Origin: Amblyornis subalaris
Lineage: Eukaryota; Chordata; Aves; Passeriformes; Ptilonorhynchidae
NCBI GenBank assembly: GCA_018881555.1
Contig: JACAXG010000093.1
Location: forward strand, 620,001-684,000
Reading direction: 5' to 3'
Length of the DNA: 64,000 nucleotides
Shown: positions 32,546-44,139 of the stretch, piece by piece
Numbering within the stretch: the stretch's first letter is position 1
Layout of the letters: each line of letters begins with the position of its first letter
Translations under genes and position numbers: made by a program
The notes under the pieces: generated by a model
Seen by the model: only the letters and a program-made list of their open reading frames with translations
Database searches by the model: none
Told to the model about the DNA's origin: nothing

Positions 32546-32720
32546 CTGGCACAGGGTGCCCAGAGAAGCTGTGGCTGCCCCTGGATCCCTGGNAGTGTCC
32601 AGGGCTGGGTTGGACGGGGCTTGGAGCAGCCTGGGATAGTGGAAGGTGTCCCTGCCCATGGNAGGGGTGGAATGGGATGATCCCTAAGGTCCCTTCCTAA
32701 CAGTCTGTGACTCTGTGATA
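32546..32720 (+). repeat. CR1 LINE 3' fragment (type A)
   Basis: Sense CR1: CTGGCACAGGGTGCCCAGAG, AAGCTGTGGCTGCCCCTGGA, GGCTTGGAGCAGCCTGGGAT and the tail AGTCTGTGACTCTGTGATAA. 5' truncated. Confidence 0.93.
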
Positions 32721-34358
32721 AATTCTGGAGATCCNTGGTGAGAGTGAAGCTGTTCTGTGGGAACAGCAGTGGTTTTGCTGCGGGGGGGACTCTGCACTGG
32801 GAATGCCCAGCTGAGCAGAGCGGGATGGACCATCCCCATCCCACACAGCAGGGGGATCGCTGCCCTGGCATGGCTCAGTGTATCAGTTAAAGGCCATGCA
32901 GGTCATTCTCATTCCATGGTGTTTGCTGTTGAAGAAGGGTCAAGGAATGTTCAGGGACTCTGTTTGGAAGTTGCCCTGCGCACGCTGAAGCCCTCGCTCG
33001 GTGTTTGATCCCCCTTTGGGGAAGGAGGGGGTGGATCACACTCTGGGACTGGCTCAGACTGTCCCCAGTGATCGTCTGCACACACAGACTCAGCAAACAC
33101 TGACAGATCCGCTGCAGCCCTCAGTAATTCCTTATCCATTCATCCTTCNGGAGCGCCGTACCCGCGCTGATTCCTCAGCCTCCAAATCTCTCCCACCGCC
33201 AGAAATATTGGAAAATCTATTTGTAAGAGCTTTCTTTTGGGAAAAGCCTCAGAAGTTTTTATTCCAGTACTGATAGGTTTTCCCCCAGAGAACATCAAAA
33301 AGGAATTCCTGGTTTTTTGCAGGGACAGTCTCGGAGCAGCCCAGCCCCGGTGCAGGAGCTGCAGGAATGACCCTTTGGCAAAGGAGCTGGGGGCTGGGAG
33401 ATGGAGTGGAGCTCTTCCTCACTGTCCTTCTCCAGGTTTCCTGGTTTTCCCAGTAATTTACATTCTTAATTGATCTTTTTGCATGAGAGAAGATATTGAG
33501 GAGTGTAACTTGGATCCCAGGGCAGGTTGTCTCCCTCCTGCCTGCTGGATACGCTGGATGGGAGCTCANGGATCCTGCCCAAGTGGAGGGCAGGAAGGAG
33601 GTTTTCCTCTGCAGGCTGGGAAGGATGTCGGGGAATGTTCTCTTTCCCATTTTCCTCTGGAGGTAGAGATGTGGAAGCACAATAAGTTGGAGCAGGAATT
33701 TTCCTGGTTGTAGTGGGCAACACAAGTTTCCCAAAATATCCTGTATTCGTTCAACCTTCTTAATCTGTGATGTCTTAGAAGAAATAAAGCAAATATTATG
33801 AAAAAAGGAAGTAAATCAGTGAGTCTGGACATGCTGATGTGTTTTGAGGCCAAACTGAAGTTTATAAACACCAGCTTGTGGTCTTTGGGTGAAAAATGTC
33901 ATTTGAGATGAAATCATTATTATTATTATTAGCCCTGATGACTGTGACACAGACTGGCCCAGAATGGCAGGTGAAGCCAACACTCCCTTATCCAGAATGT
34001 CCACATTCCATCTCTCCTTGGCAATCGTGGGCTGTGTTTGCTGTTGGGATTGGAGGTATGAGATATAACTTGAATTTTTAGGATTTATTAAAGTCAGAGA
34101 AGATGACAGTGGTTTAGGTATCACGGGAGAACCCTGTTCTTAAGAGGGAGGAGTGCACCTGAGCAGCAGATTATTCCTTCCACATGGAATTCATAGTCAG
34201 CCCAGAGGGGCTTAAACAGCTTTGCTCCAAGATTCTAGGATTTCCAGCACAGAATTCCCACAACTGGGGAGCCCAGGTGGGAACGTAAGTGAGAAAAACA
34301 CAACAGGCATCTCCTGCATCCACCCAGGAGGCACCAAAGCTGCATTTGGAGTGTGGGC
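32721..34358. other. Unique sequence
   Basis: No repeat copy recognised apart from a short (ATT)n microsatellite at about 33915-33930. Open frames up to 161 codons carry no domain. Confidence 0.35.
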
Positions 34359-34805
34359 TGGAGCATGTCCAGGGAAGGGAGCTGGGAAGGGGCTGGAGCC
34401 CCAGGAGCAGCTAGGGGGGCTGGGAAAGGGGCTCAGCCTGGAGAAAAGGAGGCTCAGGGGGGACCTTCTGGCTCTGCACAACTCCTGACAGGAGGGGGCA
34501 GCCAGGGGGAGTCAGGCTCTGCTCCCAGGGAACAGNGACAGGAGGAGAGGGAACAGCCTCGAGCTGTGCCAGGGGAGGGGCAGGCTGGATATTAGGGCAA
34601 TTTTTCCATGGAAAGATTGTCTATCCCTGGCAGAGCTGCCCAGGGCAGGGGTGGAGTCCCCATCCCTGGAGGGATTTCACAGCCCTGTAGATGTGGCACG
34701 TGGGGACATGGTCAGTGGTGGCCTTGGCAGTGCTGGGAGTGGTTGGACTGGGTGGTCTCAGAGAGCTTTTCCGCCCTGAACGCCTCCAGGACTCCCTGAT
34801 TTTCC
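34359..34805 (+). repeat. CR1 LINE 3' fragment (type B), about 445 bp
   Basis: Sense CR1: CTGGAGCATGTCCAGGGAAG, GGAGAAAAGGAGGCTCAGGG, CAACTCCTGACAGGAGGGGG, CAGGAGGAGAGGGAACAGCC, GTGGAGTCCCCATCCCTGG, GGGACATGGTCAGTGGTGGC. It is closely similar to the copy at 15358 and starts at the same point of the CR1 consensus. The tail is degraded. Confidence 0.95.
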
Positions 34806-35404
34806 AGTCTGGGGGTGTCCCGGCCCTGCAGCTCCGGGCAGGATGCTCAGCCACCCCAGCCGGTCTCCAGCAGAGCCTCCCCACGGGGGTGGCCCCTGGA
34901 GCCGCTTCCCAGAGCAGGCAGTCCCTGCCCGGGGGAGCAGGGCACCTGTGCTCTCCCAGATCCCTCTCCTGTCCCCAGAGGCACCCCGTGTCCCGCCTGT
35001 CCCGCTGACGGGGCCGGGATGGCCCGGGGCTCTCCCGGGAGCTGAGCTGGCTCTTGCAGTGTCTGTTTGCACCGCTGGCCACAGCTGCAGGGCTCCACTG
35101 CAGCTCCATCCGTGGGGAGCAGCCAGCGATGGGACCCCCAGGCAGCGGAGCCCGAGGTGCTGCTCGGCTCTGCCCCGGGGGCTGTGCGGGGAGACCTCTC
35201 CCTCCCGCCCTGCCAGGAGCTCTCACTCTGGTGGGCAAATTCAGCCGTGCTGGAAGAGAAACTGGGGCTAAACAGCACAGCCTGGGCGGCTGAATGGGCA
35301 CTGTCATTGGTGCCCTTTTTGGTTTGCATACAGGAAGGAAAATGTTCCCAAAGAATCACTATGGGTGGTTTCATGTCAGTGGAAAAACTGGAGTACAGAA
35401 CACC
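34806..35404. other. Unique GC-rich sequence
   Basis: GC- and fairly CpG-rich up to 35230 with open frames on both strands (up to 228 codons), none recognisable. Nothing else supported. Confidence 0.35.
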
Positions 35405-35740
35405 CCAGGATACTTACTGATGCAAGTGTGGTGATTCTACTAATTTCTGTAGTGCGTGTGTTTAAATACTTGCGACATCTGCAATAAGTGCTGGCACTCG
35501 ACTGCCTATGAAGGAAAATATTGAAATATAAAGCTTTGACCATTCCTCACCAAAGTGAAAACATGAAATCTATACAAACAACTGTCTTTGTCTTTGGATT
35601 GTAAATGAAAATATCTTTATTAAAATGACAGGAAAACCTTTTGGCAGGTAATTGCAGGAAAGAATACGTACCATATGTACATTTGCATGCACATGTGCAC
35701 ATAAACAGTAAAGTTAATTTATCTGATGCAGCTACCTAAG
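35405..35740. promoter_or_regulatory. AT-rich island, candidate conserved enhancer
   Basis: About 335 bp of unique AT-rich DNA with GATTCTACTAATTTCTG, GCGTGTGTTTAAATACTTGC, CTTTGTCTTTGGATTG (SOX/TCF-like), ACATTTGCATGCACATG (POU-like) and GTTAATTTATCTGATGC. No frame of note. Strong enhancer-like appearance; conservation untested. Confidence 0.4.
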
Positions 35741-35940
35741 GCAATATCCCTCCAAAGCTGCCAGCTCAGCTCCAGGTGTTTAACAGCAGGACACACCTGC
35801 CCTGTGCATGAAGGTGGGTGGGGGTCACGGGAGGGATATCAGGTCATGCAGTAATTCCCCTGGCCCTGCGTGTGATAAACTCTGGGCTATCCAGGTAGGG
35901 AAAATGTCAGACCCTTTATTTATTGAAAAGAATTAATTCT

Positions 35941-36072
35941 AATCACAGAATCACAGAATGAACTAGGCTGGAAAAGACCTTTGAGATCATCAAGTCCAAC
36001 CTCTGACCTAACACCACCTTATCAACTAAACCACGGCACTGAGTGCCACGTCCAGTCTTTTTTTAAACACCT
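35941..36072 (-). repeat. CR1 LINE 3' fragment (type D)
   Basis: Antisense CR1: AATCACAGAATCACAGAATG, GGCTGGAAAAGACCTTTGAG, ATCATCAAGTCCAACCTCTG, CACTGAGTGCCACGTCCAGT and TTTTTAAACACC. The tail octamer is duplicated, showing an intact 3' end at 35941. Confidence 0.93.
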
Positions 36073-36607
36073 AAATATTAGAACTTGGAATATAATTTTG
36101 TCTTGGCTATGTCTTCATTTCAAACACCACTCAGGCATTCTTTTCTCCGAGCTCCTTTCGCAGCTGTGTTTGGTGGGGTTTGTGTTTGTTGTGGGGGTTT
36201 TTGCATCCCAGATCTGAGCTGCTGCAGAGCTGTGTCTCACAAACAGCTCATCCACCGCAAAGGTTCCTTTAAAGTTCTCTGAACTGAAGGCAAGAAGCAA
36301 AATCTGCACTGAGGGAAATGTAGGCTCGATGCAAATTTATTTTACATTCCAGCACCATTCTCACTAATGATTATGACACTGTTTTTCTTTCAGGGAGATA
36401 AATCCTAACTGATACATAAATATCCTCCTTTTTTCATGTCGTTTGTGGGATAATTTTTATTCACAGCCACCAGACTTGCTGTTGTTGTTAAGCCACGAGC
36501 TTTAGTCCTGTCACAGCTCTTTTACTCTCCTCTGGGTTTTGCCAGTCACCAAATTTATTGTTTTGGACAGGACTGAGGGTTGGTGAGGAGCCAAGAGAGG
36601 ACATCGA
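36073..36607. other. Unique AT-leaning sequence
   Basis: No exon or repeat recognised. AT-rich at 36330-36460. Confidence 0.3.
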
Positions 36608-36871
36608 GGGGGCAAGGGCGATGTCTTCCCACTGCCAGAGGGCAGGGTTAGATGGGATATTGGGANGGAATTGTTCCCTGTGAGGGTGGGCAGGCCCTGG
36701 CACTGGCTGCCCAGAGAAGCTGTGGCTGNCCCATCCCTGGAAGTGTCCCAGGCCAGGCTGGACGGGGCTTGGAGCAGCCTGGGACAGTGGAAGGTGTCCC
36801 TGCCCATGGCAGGGGTGGCACTGGATGGGTTTCAAGGTCCCTCCCCACCCAGCCCATTCCCTGACTGTATG
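36608..36871 (+). repeat. CR1 LINE 3' fragment (type A)
   Basis: Sense CR1: TTCCCACTGCCAGAGGGCAG, GGTTAGATGGGATATTGGGA, GTGGAAGGTGTCCCTGCCCA, GGCACTGGATGGGTTTCAAG and a weak tail CCATTCCCTGACTGTATG. Confidence 0.94.
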
Positions 36872-37357
36872 AATTGGCGATGGCAAAGGTGGTGTTTTGC
36901 CCCGGGAGCCTCTGCCCTTTACCCTGGCGCGGGGAGTGGGCGTGGGCAGCGAGGGCAGCGCCGACACGGCCCCTGCTCGCTGGGGCTGCCTGTGCTGCTG
37001 TGGTCAGGCAGGGCAGCACTGCCGCGTGAGCCAGCACTCCGGGCTGCCAACAGCTCTGTCTGAATGCATCCTTAGCGCTGCGAGAGAGGTGCTGTGGAGC
37101 TCGTGGGAGGTTTTATGGCAGAGCTTTAGTGCCTGTCATTAAGGCAATAGAAAGTTATACCCTCTCCTCCATAGGTTAAGGATATTTTGCCATTACTCAC
37201 AACTGCGTCTTCATCGCAGCGATGGCATTTGCAAAGAACACGGCATCAGAGGGGAAGGGTTTTGCTGTCATGGCAAGGATTAAATGTTGTGTGTGAATGT
37301 CAGTTTAAAGGATCANTGTTGGCTCTGGGTACAGAAACAGCTGAACCAGTTTGGGGA
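36872..37357. other. Unique sequence
   Basis: No repeat or exon recognised. Confidence 0.3.
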
Positions 37358-37506
37358 TCACAGAATCCCACACTGGTTTGGGGTGGAAGGGACCTTAAAG
37401 CCCATCCCATTCCCACCCCATCCATGGACAGGGACACCTTCCACTGCTCCAAGCCTCATCCAGCCTGGCCTTGGACACTTCCAGGGATCCAGGGGCAGCC
37501 ACAGCC
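37358..37506 (-). repeat. CR1 LINE 3' fragment (type A)
   Basis: Antisense CR1: CACAGAATCCCACACTGGTT, GGAAGGGACCTTAAAGCCCA, CCTTGGACACTTCCAGGGAT. It ends at GGGGCAGCCACAGCC, with an internal deletion of the TGGGATAGT-equivalent segment. Confidence 0.92.
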
Positions 37507-38628
37507 TTTTGCTGAGGATTTTCAAGCCCTTGCTGCTCAGGGATGTTTAAACAGCAGTGAGGTGGAATAGAGGTGTGAAGAGATGGCTGAAATCAGGACC
37601 TTTTCATTTCTGAGTGGTCTGAGCTGAACTTCTGGGACCTTCATCACTCAGCACAGGGATCAGGTGAGTGTCCCACGGGAAGAGCCCCTGCAGGGGCCTG
37701 GGAGGGGTCAGTGGGTGCAAAGGCTGGTTTGGGGGTACTGCCCACACTGAGGCACTGAATTCCCAAGGGAACTCAGGACTGGGACAGGTGCTTAGTGCTG
37801 TCCTGCCTTCTGCAGAGATCCAATGTGCTGGAAAAGCAGTGAGGGAAGAAAGCAGACAATTGCNATATTCATGGTTCCTCTGCTCTGAACGTGCTGTTTC
37901 CAGGAACAGAATGAGGAATTNACCCAAGTGGAAAACAGGCCAACATGAAGCAGATAACGCTGCTTTTATGAGTTAGCAGAAAAATGATAGTTTAAAACAC
38001 TTGTTTATTCACTGCATATATAGGGCTATGTGTTTTTTTCCATAAATTTCTCTTGTTCACACTTCATTATTCTCAGAAACACAAATACAAGGAAGCAAAG
38101 GAGGATTAGAAGTGGAAGGCATTTAAAAGTGCTGCTGAACCACATCCCAGAGCACAGTGAATTATGCACCATCCTTTAAAGGTTCATTAGCAGCTGTTAC
38201 TCGTGGCAGTGGTTGGGCTTTCTTTGCCAGCTCGACTCATCCATGGAGGCTGCACATCCTNTATTTTCTCTGTTTAATGTTTATTGAATAAAACCTGCAC
38301 AACTCAGTCAACAACCCTGGAGCTAAAGCTGCTGCCAGAAACAGCCACGTAGGAAGTTCTGTGGGGTTTATCCCGAGATCTGGAGTGAGTGGCTCACACA
38401 ACCACAGGCATGGAGTGATGGATCACCCAGAGCAAGGAGTGGCCACGGCTGGAGGTTTCCTTTTGTGTCAAGAAAGGGATTAGAATTCCACATGCAGTGA
38501 CAGTTTGTGGTCCTGCATGTGTTGGAGACACATTTTCGTGGGCACTCAGACACGTGGAGGATCCTTGCAAGCGTTGGGACTCCCAGCACCTGGCGATTTC
38601 CAGAGGTGGGAAGGTTTGTGGAAACTCA
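37507..38628. other. Unique sequence
   Basis: No repeat recognised. A CAG|GTGAGTGT donor-like motif at 37661-37671 has only a weak acceptor upstream. AT-rich at 37970-38110. Confidence 0.3.
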
Positions 38629-38742
38629 GTCATGGAATGGTTTGGGTTGGAAGGGACCTCGAAGACCATTCCATTCCACCTCCTGCCATGGGCAGGGACA
38701 CCTTGCACTAGACCAGGTTGCTCCAGCCCCGTCCAGCCTGGG
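38629..38742 (-). repeat. CR1 LINE 3' tail fragment
   Basis: Antisense CR1 terminus: CATGGAATGGTTTGGGTTGG, AAGGGACCTCGAAGACCATT, GGGACACCTTGCACTAGACC, CGTCCAGCCTGGG. 5' truncated after about 115 bp. Confidence 0.92.
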
Positions 38743-39204
38743 TTTGATATTGATTATTAGAGGGTTCTTACCGGGTCACACAAGGCAGGTTGTCCAGCAG
38801 AACGACACAGTTCCTCCTTCGGACAGGGAGCCACATTTGTGCATGTGGATCCTGCCTTCATCCCTTGCCAGTGAACAGAACAGCCCCTTGGGGTAATGGC
38901 TCAGATCCCAGAAACAGGATAAAGGTTGTCACTGTCACAGCAATGGGATCCAGGGTGTTCCTGTCACAGCAACTCCAGGAGAAACAAATCCCCAGCACTT
39001 GGTTTCACTCAGAGGAGAGCTGTTAGCTGCTCACTACCAGGTGGAAATGAAATTTAAATCCCTGTAAAAGACAATTGCACAGTTAAAAACACATTTCCTC
39101 GTGCTATTGGCACTTTGCAGACTTTCCCTCATTATCCTTTTGAAGGAAGCAGGAGAAATGTGTGTGTGTGTTGTCTGAGCCGCCCCCTCCCAGCTCCCAC
39201 CAAC
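38743..39204. other. Unique sequence
   Basis: No repeat apart from a short (TG)n run at about 39160-39171. No exon recognised. Confidence 0.3.
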
Positions 39205-39720
39205 GGCACTTTGCAGCACTTGAATGGCATTTATTTACTGCAGAAATATTATTTGTCTCTCATCCTCTGCAAGGTATAAATTTTCCATATGCTGGATACA
39301 TTAAGAGGTGTACTGAACGTTAAAAGCCAAAAAACCAGACATCTTCCCATGAGCATGATGGATTGTGTGGAGATTCACTTCAGGAGCTGAATGCCTGGAG
39401 CTGGGGAATGGGAGTTTGTGTCTCAACAGGAGCTGCCTGTGCTGCTTATTTATCACAGATCCAGATGAACAAATTGGCCTTCAATTCCTTAAAAGCTTTT
39501 ACATCTTCTCCATTCAAAGGACTGAATAAAAGTTAGTTATCCACCAATATTTTTTTGATTTTCACTACAAACCCTCTCTTGCTGCCGTTTAGGGCCTTAG
39601 ATATGATTCAGTCATTTTCTTTCTTTTGTGATTGTTGTGCTTTAGATGAAATTCCTGTCGTTGGAAAAATATTGCCTGATTGGCTGCCTAATCCTTTACC
39701 CAACAACTAAACACTGGGGG
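39205..39720. promoter_or_regulatory. AT-rich islands, candidate regulatory elements
   Basis: GCATTTATTTACTGCAG, GCAGAAATATTATTTG, GACTGAATAAAAGTTAG and ATGATTCAGTCATTTTC in two AT-rich blocks (39205-39345 and 39470-39720). No repeat likeness. Appearance only. Confidence 0.3.
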
Positions 39721-41019
39721 TTTTTATTTCTCACAAATTATTCTGAGGGAGAAAAGCTACTTTGCAGCCAGTGTATGTAAAAGGGAAAAAGCCATCTGTG
39801 ACCATCAAAATGAGAGCAAATAAATAGCTGGTTGAAGAGAAAGAACCCTGATAGATCTCAGGGAGCAGAAGAGCTGATGGAAATACAGAAAATGCCAGCA
39901 ACTGACAAATGAATCCACTTCTGAGGGAATCTGCAGCCTCTGGGTTCAGCTCTGTGTTTTGCAGAGCACTGGAACTGTAAGAAGTGTTCACAAACAGAAT
40001 GAATTGTGGAACTCGTTATAAAATACATGGTCTGGATGTTTTCCCCCTGCTCTGCTCTGCTCCCCCTGGGATGACATTCCCAGTGCTGGGAAGGCTCTGC
40101 CCAGCCCCTCGGGGCTGCCTCGGGGTGGCAAAGGCTNGAAAAGCAAACCTGCTCCACGCACAGAACTCCTTCCAACCGGCAAAGTGGCTTCTCCTCTCTG
40201 CTCTCCTCNTGCTCCATCACTGAACCATCCCTCACTGTTCCTGCAGCTGGGAACCCTCCAGGCTCCTCCCCAGCAAACAGAGACCGATGAGGCCCCTTTC
40301 ATTAACAACCTCTCGTGATTTATTGCTCTGCTCCCATCCAGGTGTTCACCTCCCTTCTTAGGAGAGAGGGAGAAATGGTTTTGCCTTTGCAGAGATGGAA
40401 ATGCTGCCCTTTTTATCAGCAGTGGATCCAGGGTGTGTTTTGTTCCTTCAGGAATGTTCTGGTGCTCCGTGCAGTGGCTGTGCACTGACTGTTTTAGCCA
40501 CACATGCAATTATAGTAACATGGTGNTATTCTTCCAAAAAATGAAAACAACTCTGTGGAAAAATACCACAGGCATCTTTGGAATTGCAGGGGAGGGTGTG
40601 CCCTGTGGGGGCTGGTTCCTGCTTGGGAAGCACTGTGAGATCACTGGAAATTCCCTGCAAACGCTCCTACAGGGATCCCTGCTCCCTAGAGGGGAGGCTT
40701 TGTCTCGGACAGCGCTGAAGGCAGGGGAAATAATCCCATTAATGCAGTGAGTTTTGTACGAGCCTGAAGAACTCTGATGAGTTCAACCATAAAAATCAGG
40801 TTGTTTTTAAGATCCATAATTGTCCTGCAGGTTGTCCACCCAGGAGAGAACCAGAGGCACTTCTGGGCAGTTGCCCAGACTTTACTGNGGTGGAGAAAGG
40901 GACAGAGGGGACTCAAACACTGCCCAGGGCCAGCCCACGCTCTGTTCGACCTGTGTGCAAACACTCCCTGAGCAGTAGCCACGGTCATCCTCCTGGGAAT
41001 CCTGGGAATGCCGCACAGC
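39721..41019. other. Unique sequence
   Basis: No repeat or exon recognised. Several overlapping open frames without domains. Confidence 0.3.
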
Positions 41020-41530
41020 TTTCCCGGGACGGATGGGATCGGGGAGCACTGCCTGCAAACCTGGTGGCAGCAGTTCTGGAGGCACGAGNGTGCCTGCCAT
41101 AATCCCGGGCCTGCTCGGCATTCCGGGGAGGATGGTGGAGCTCACAGCGGGCAGCGACTGAGCTTCATCTGCCACCTTCCTGCCCCACGTCCATCCCAGC
41201 TGGGGAGGCTTCCAGACTGCTCCTGACTCCTGCTCTCCGTCTGCTGCTCCCTTTCTTCCCGGGAAGCGTTGGAAAGCTCGGGAGCCGAGCGTGGCAAACT
41301 TAATTAAAGCTTCTGCTCTGAGCGTGTCTCTCCCTCCCTCAGGCCNCGACGAAACAGCTCTCCCCAAACCGAGAGCGCTTCCCAGCGCTGCCTTCGTGCT
41401 GCAGCTCACAGGTGAGGAGGGCCCTGGCTCCCCTCGGCTGCACGAGGCGAAGTTGCGCTTGGCTGATCTTCCCTTCCCGACAGCGCTGCGCCGCGTTCCG
41501 GAGAGCTCCCGCCTGTTTTCCNGGTGCGAT
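41020..41530. promoter_or_regulatory. CpG-rich patch
   Basis: CpG density is raised through this GC-rich stretch (GAAGCGTTGG, GGGAGCCGAGCGTGGC, CAGCGCTGCGCCGCGTTCCG). It includes TTAATTAAAGC at 41301 and the exon-like segment at 41343-41411. Could mark a promoter of a non-coding transcript. No TATA or known first exon is seen. Confidence 0.4.
41343..41411 (+). other. Exon-like segment with good splice sites
   Basis: TGTCTCTCCCTCCCTCAG immediately precedes 41343, a strong polypyrimidine tract and AG acceptor. CAG|GTGAGG follows 41411, a good donor. The enclosed 69 bases are a multiple of three and open in all three frames. The peptides resemble nothing known, and GC-rich DNA is open by chance often enough. 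It could be an exon of a non-coding RNA or of an unannotated gene, or a chance match. An N lies at 41346. Confidence 0.25.
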
Positions 41531-43379
41531 CCCCCATCTCCCCGGGAATGTCTCATCACACGCAGCATATGCTGCCAGCTCTCCTGGGCAGGGACTGGGA
41601 TGAGCTGGGAGCGGCGCAGGGCAGGGGTGAGGGTGGTTTGAAGCAGCTCCTGCCCGGGGAGAGGGGCAGTTCCAGCAGCATTCCGGGCATCCTCGGCACC
41701 CACGGCCCCAGGCCCGGCCAGCACCTCCCTGTGCCCTCGGCGAGGGTTCATTCCCAGCCATAGGAGGAACACGGGGCATTCCCTGGCTGGGAAGTGTGGA
41801 AATACATGGGGATGGATATAGGAACCCAGAGGAGATGAGCTAAACACTGAGATCTAAAAATGACAGGTGAAGAGGGCTCCAAGAAGGGTAATACTGAGGA
41901 AGGGTTGTTTGCTAATTTTGGAAAGGGAAGGAAAAACCTCTCCGCCTTTCCTGTGCAGCAAGTGGAGGCACTGAGCTGCAGCAGGGCTGGAGCAGGGAGC
42001 ATCCCACAGGAGCCCCCGGCTGTGGTTGGGGACAGCTCCTTGCTGGACGCCTCTGGGGATGCTTTGGGAAGGCAGGAGGGCTCCTGTCCGTGGTTCCTGG
42101 GCTGTGCTTCCAAGCCCTGGAGCTCCAGGGACAGGAATCTCCTGCAGCACAAGCTGAGTGTTCCATGCTTTAGTGCTTGGCACTTCCAGGCAAGCACTTG
42201 GAGTTTACTGCCGGCTTTATGGGGAGATTTGGTTTCTCCTTGAAGTCACCCAGCATTCTTGTCTTTCTTTTTTAATTCCCCTGCAGTTTTGCTTTTCGTT
42301 TCTCCTTGAATGGAATGAGATTTCCAGAGCCAGGAGGATTGCAGGGCACGCAGGCTGATCTGGAGAGCTGCTCATGTTCCACACGGGCATGCTGCTATCC
42401 AGTGCTGCTGCTGAGACTGGGGAGAGCAGCAAAGGGAGCACCACCTGCCCTTGACTTGTTTCCCCTCCCTGCTCACTGTTTCCTGCAGCAGTTTCTGTTT
42501 TGTCTGCCCCAGTTTGGGTGCAATACAAATATCTCTATTTACGACCTGAGGAATGTGGGTTTCTTCAGCCAATTGCCGTGGGAAAAGTGGGGGCAACTGA
42601 ACTTTGGTCTTCAGCTGAGGGAATGATTCATTTTGTTACTTTAAAAATGATAATTGAACAGGTCTTTGCTCTGCAGGCACAAATCTTGACTGTTGGGAGC
42701 TCTGTATGCTTAGGACACATGGAATTTACAGATTTTGAGAAGTAATTGTAGTCTTGGGGGCAAAAATATCTCACCCAGCTTTAGTGCACGGTGCAGTTTT
42801 ATTCTGAGGGACCAAACGTATTTCTAATGAGTTTCTGAACTAAAACAAGCTTCACAAAGAAATGCAGTCACCCAGCCTGGCACAGATTCACGGAAGTTGT
42901 GCCTTAGTTCAGAACAGCAGCTCCCAGAGCCGCAACATCCATCTGCTGCCTCGACCCCGCCGGTTTGGGGTGCGCAGGGCAGTGGGATACAGTCCTGGAG
43001 GCAACAACAGCCCTGTGGTGTGGGGTAAAGGCCACTGGATTCTGGAAAACCTCAGCTCTGCACGGAAGAGAAAACAAAATGACACAAAGAAGTTAAATTT
43101 AGTGGCTACACTGGCGCAGGGGANGTTTGGGCAGACAAAGCTGGGAAGATTTACCTGGTAGCCAGGGCTTAATTGCTGCCACGGACNGAAATTTAGGGGA
43201 GAGCACGGGAAAAGGGATCCCGTGGCCTGCAGNGATTCCAGGCAGTCCCAGCAGCGCCCCTGGGCTCAGCAGGGCCACTAGCAGAGTGTTTTATGCTGCA
43301 TCAATTAAATGTGAAAGCCCCTTCACCTGCTTTTTACCTCCTGGGTCAATCNGATGACAAAAGGAAAAATACACCCGGG
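41531..43379. other. Unique sequence
   Basis: No repeat recognised. The 321-codon minus-strand frame (41847-40882) overlaps the CpG-rich patch, has several N codons and no domain. I see no exon. Confidence 0.3.
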
Positions 43380-43690
43380 CCAGAAGACAATGTGGATAGA
43401 GCCTGCTGGCTGTGATTTATTGTTTTAATTAAAAGCTTTTTAAGCTTTAATTAAAAAGGTACATCAGCACTCAGTATTCAAGAAAAANGCCTTTGTGTTT
43501 AGGTCAATTGAATAACGTAAAATATAATGAGATACATATTTCTAGTTGGGAGTTTCACATGGAAAAAAAAAGCAATATACATAATTAAAAAGTAAATCCG
43601 AACTGATAGAAGGGAGCTGTTGGCAGGCGAAATAAAAGGTTTGCTTTAAATTAACACCAGTAGAGAGGATGTTTTTTATTTCCTCACTGT
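43380..43690. promoter_or_regulatory. AT-rich island with palindrome, candidate regulatory element
   Basis: Contains the TTAATTAAAAGC...GCTTTAATTAA palindrome (43423-43457), AGGTCAATTGAATAAC and ATATACATAATTAAAAAG. Unique sequence with enhancer-like composition. Confidence 0.35.
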
Positions 43691-44139
43691 AACAGCCCTT
43701 GAAAGCCCCATGGTACAAATGGAGCGAGCGCACGGCTGTGCATCCGTGTGCTCAGTGAGGAGCAGGTGGCTGTTCCTGATCCCAGTGGTGCTCAGAGGGA
43801 GCAGGGGGGGAGAGCTGGGACAGGACAAGCTGGGCACAGGAATTGGAAAGCACCTGGAGTGGCAGGGCTGGGAATGGGGGAGCTTTGAGGTCCCTTCAGG
43901 CCAGCCCTGATGGGATTCCAGGACTCCATGGGGCTGCTGACCCCCCTTCGGTCCCAGCACTGTGGGGTATCCCAGTGTCCTGATTTACCTGATTGCCCAG
44001 CTTCTGGTGTCTCCCGTTCCTTTCCTGTCCCTTAACACCATTCAGAGCTGGGAGGTCACTCCTGGAGCCACAAGGAGCCATCAAATCTGCATCAATCTCC
44101 AATTCTTGTCTTGTTGATCCATGTTCTTTCATGGCCATT
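43691..44139. other. Unique sequence with a possible CR1 tail
   Basis: At 43860-43927 GGGGGAGCTTTGAGGTCCCT followed by GGGATTCCAGGACTCC resembles a degraded sense CR1 3' end (confidence about 0.4 for that part). No exon. Confidence 0.35.

Noticed and set aside
40882..41847. Minus-strand 321-codon frame as a gene
   Set aside because: GC-rich stop-poor DNA, several N codons, open frames on the other strand and no domain or splice support.
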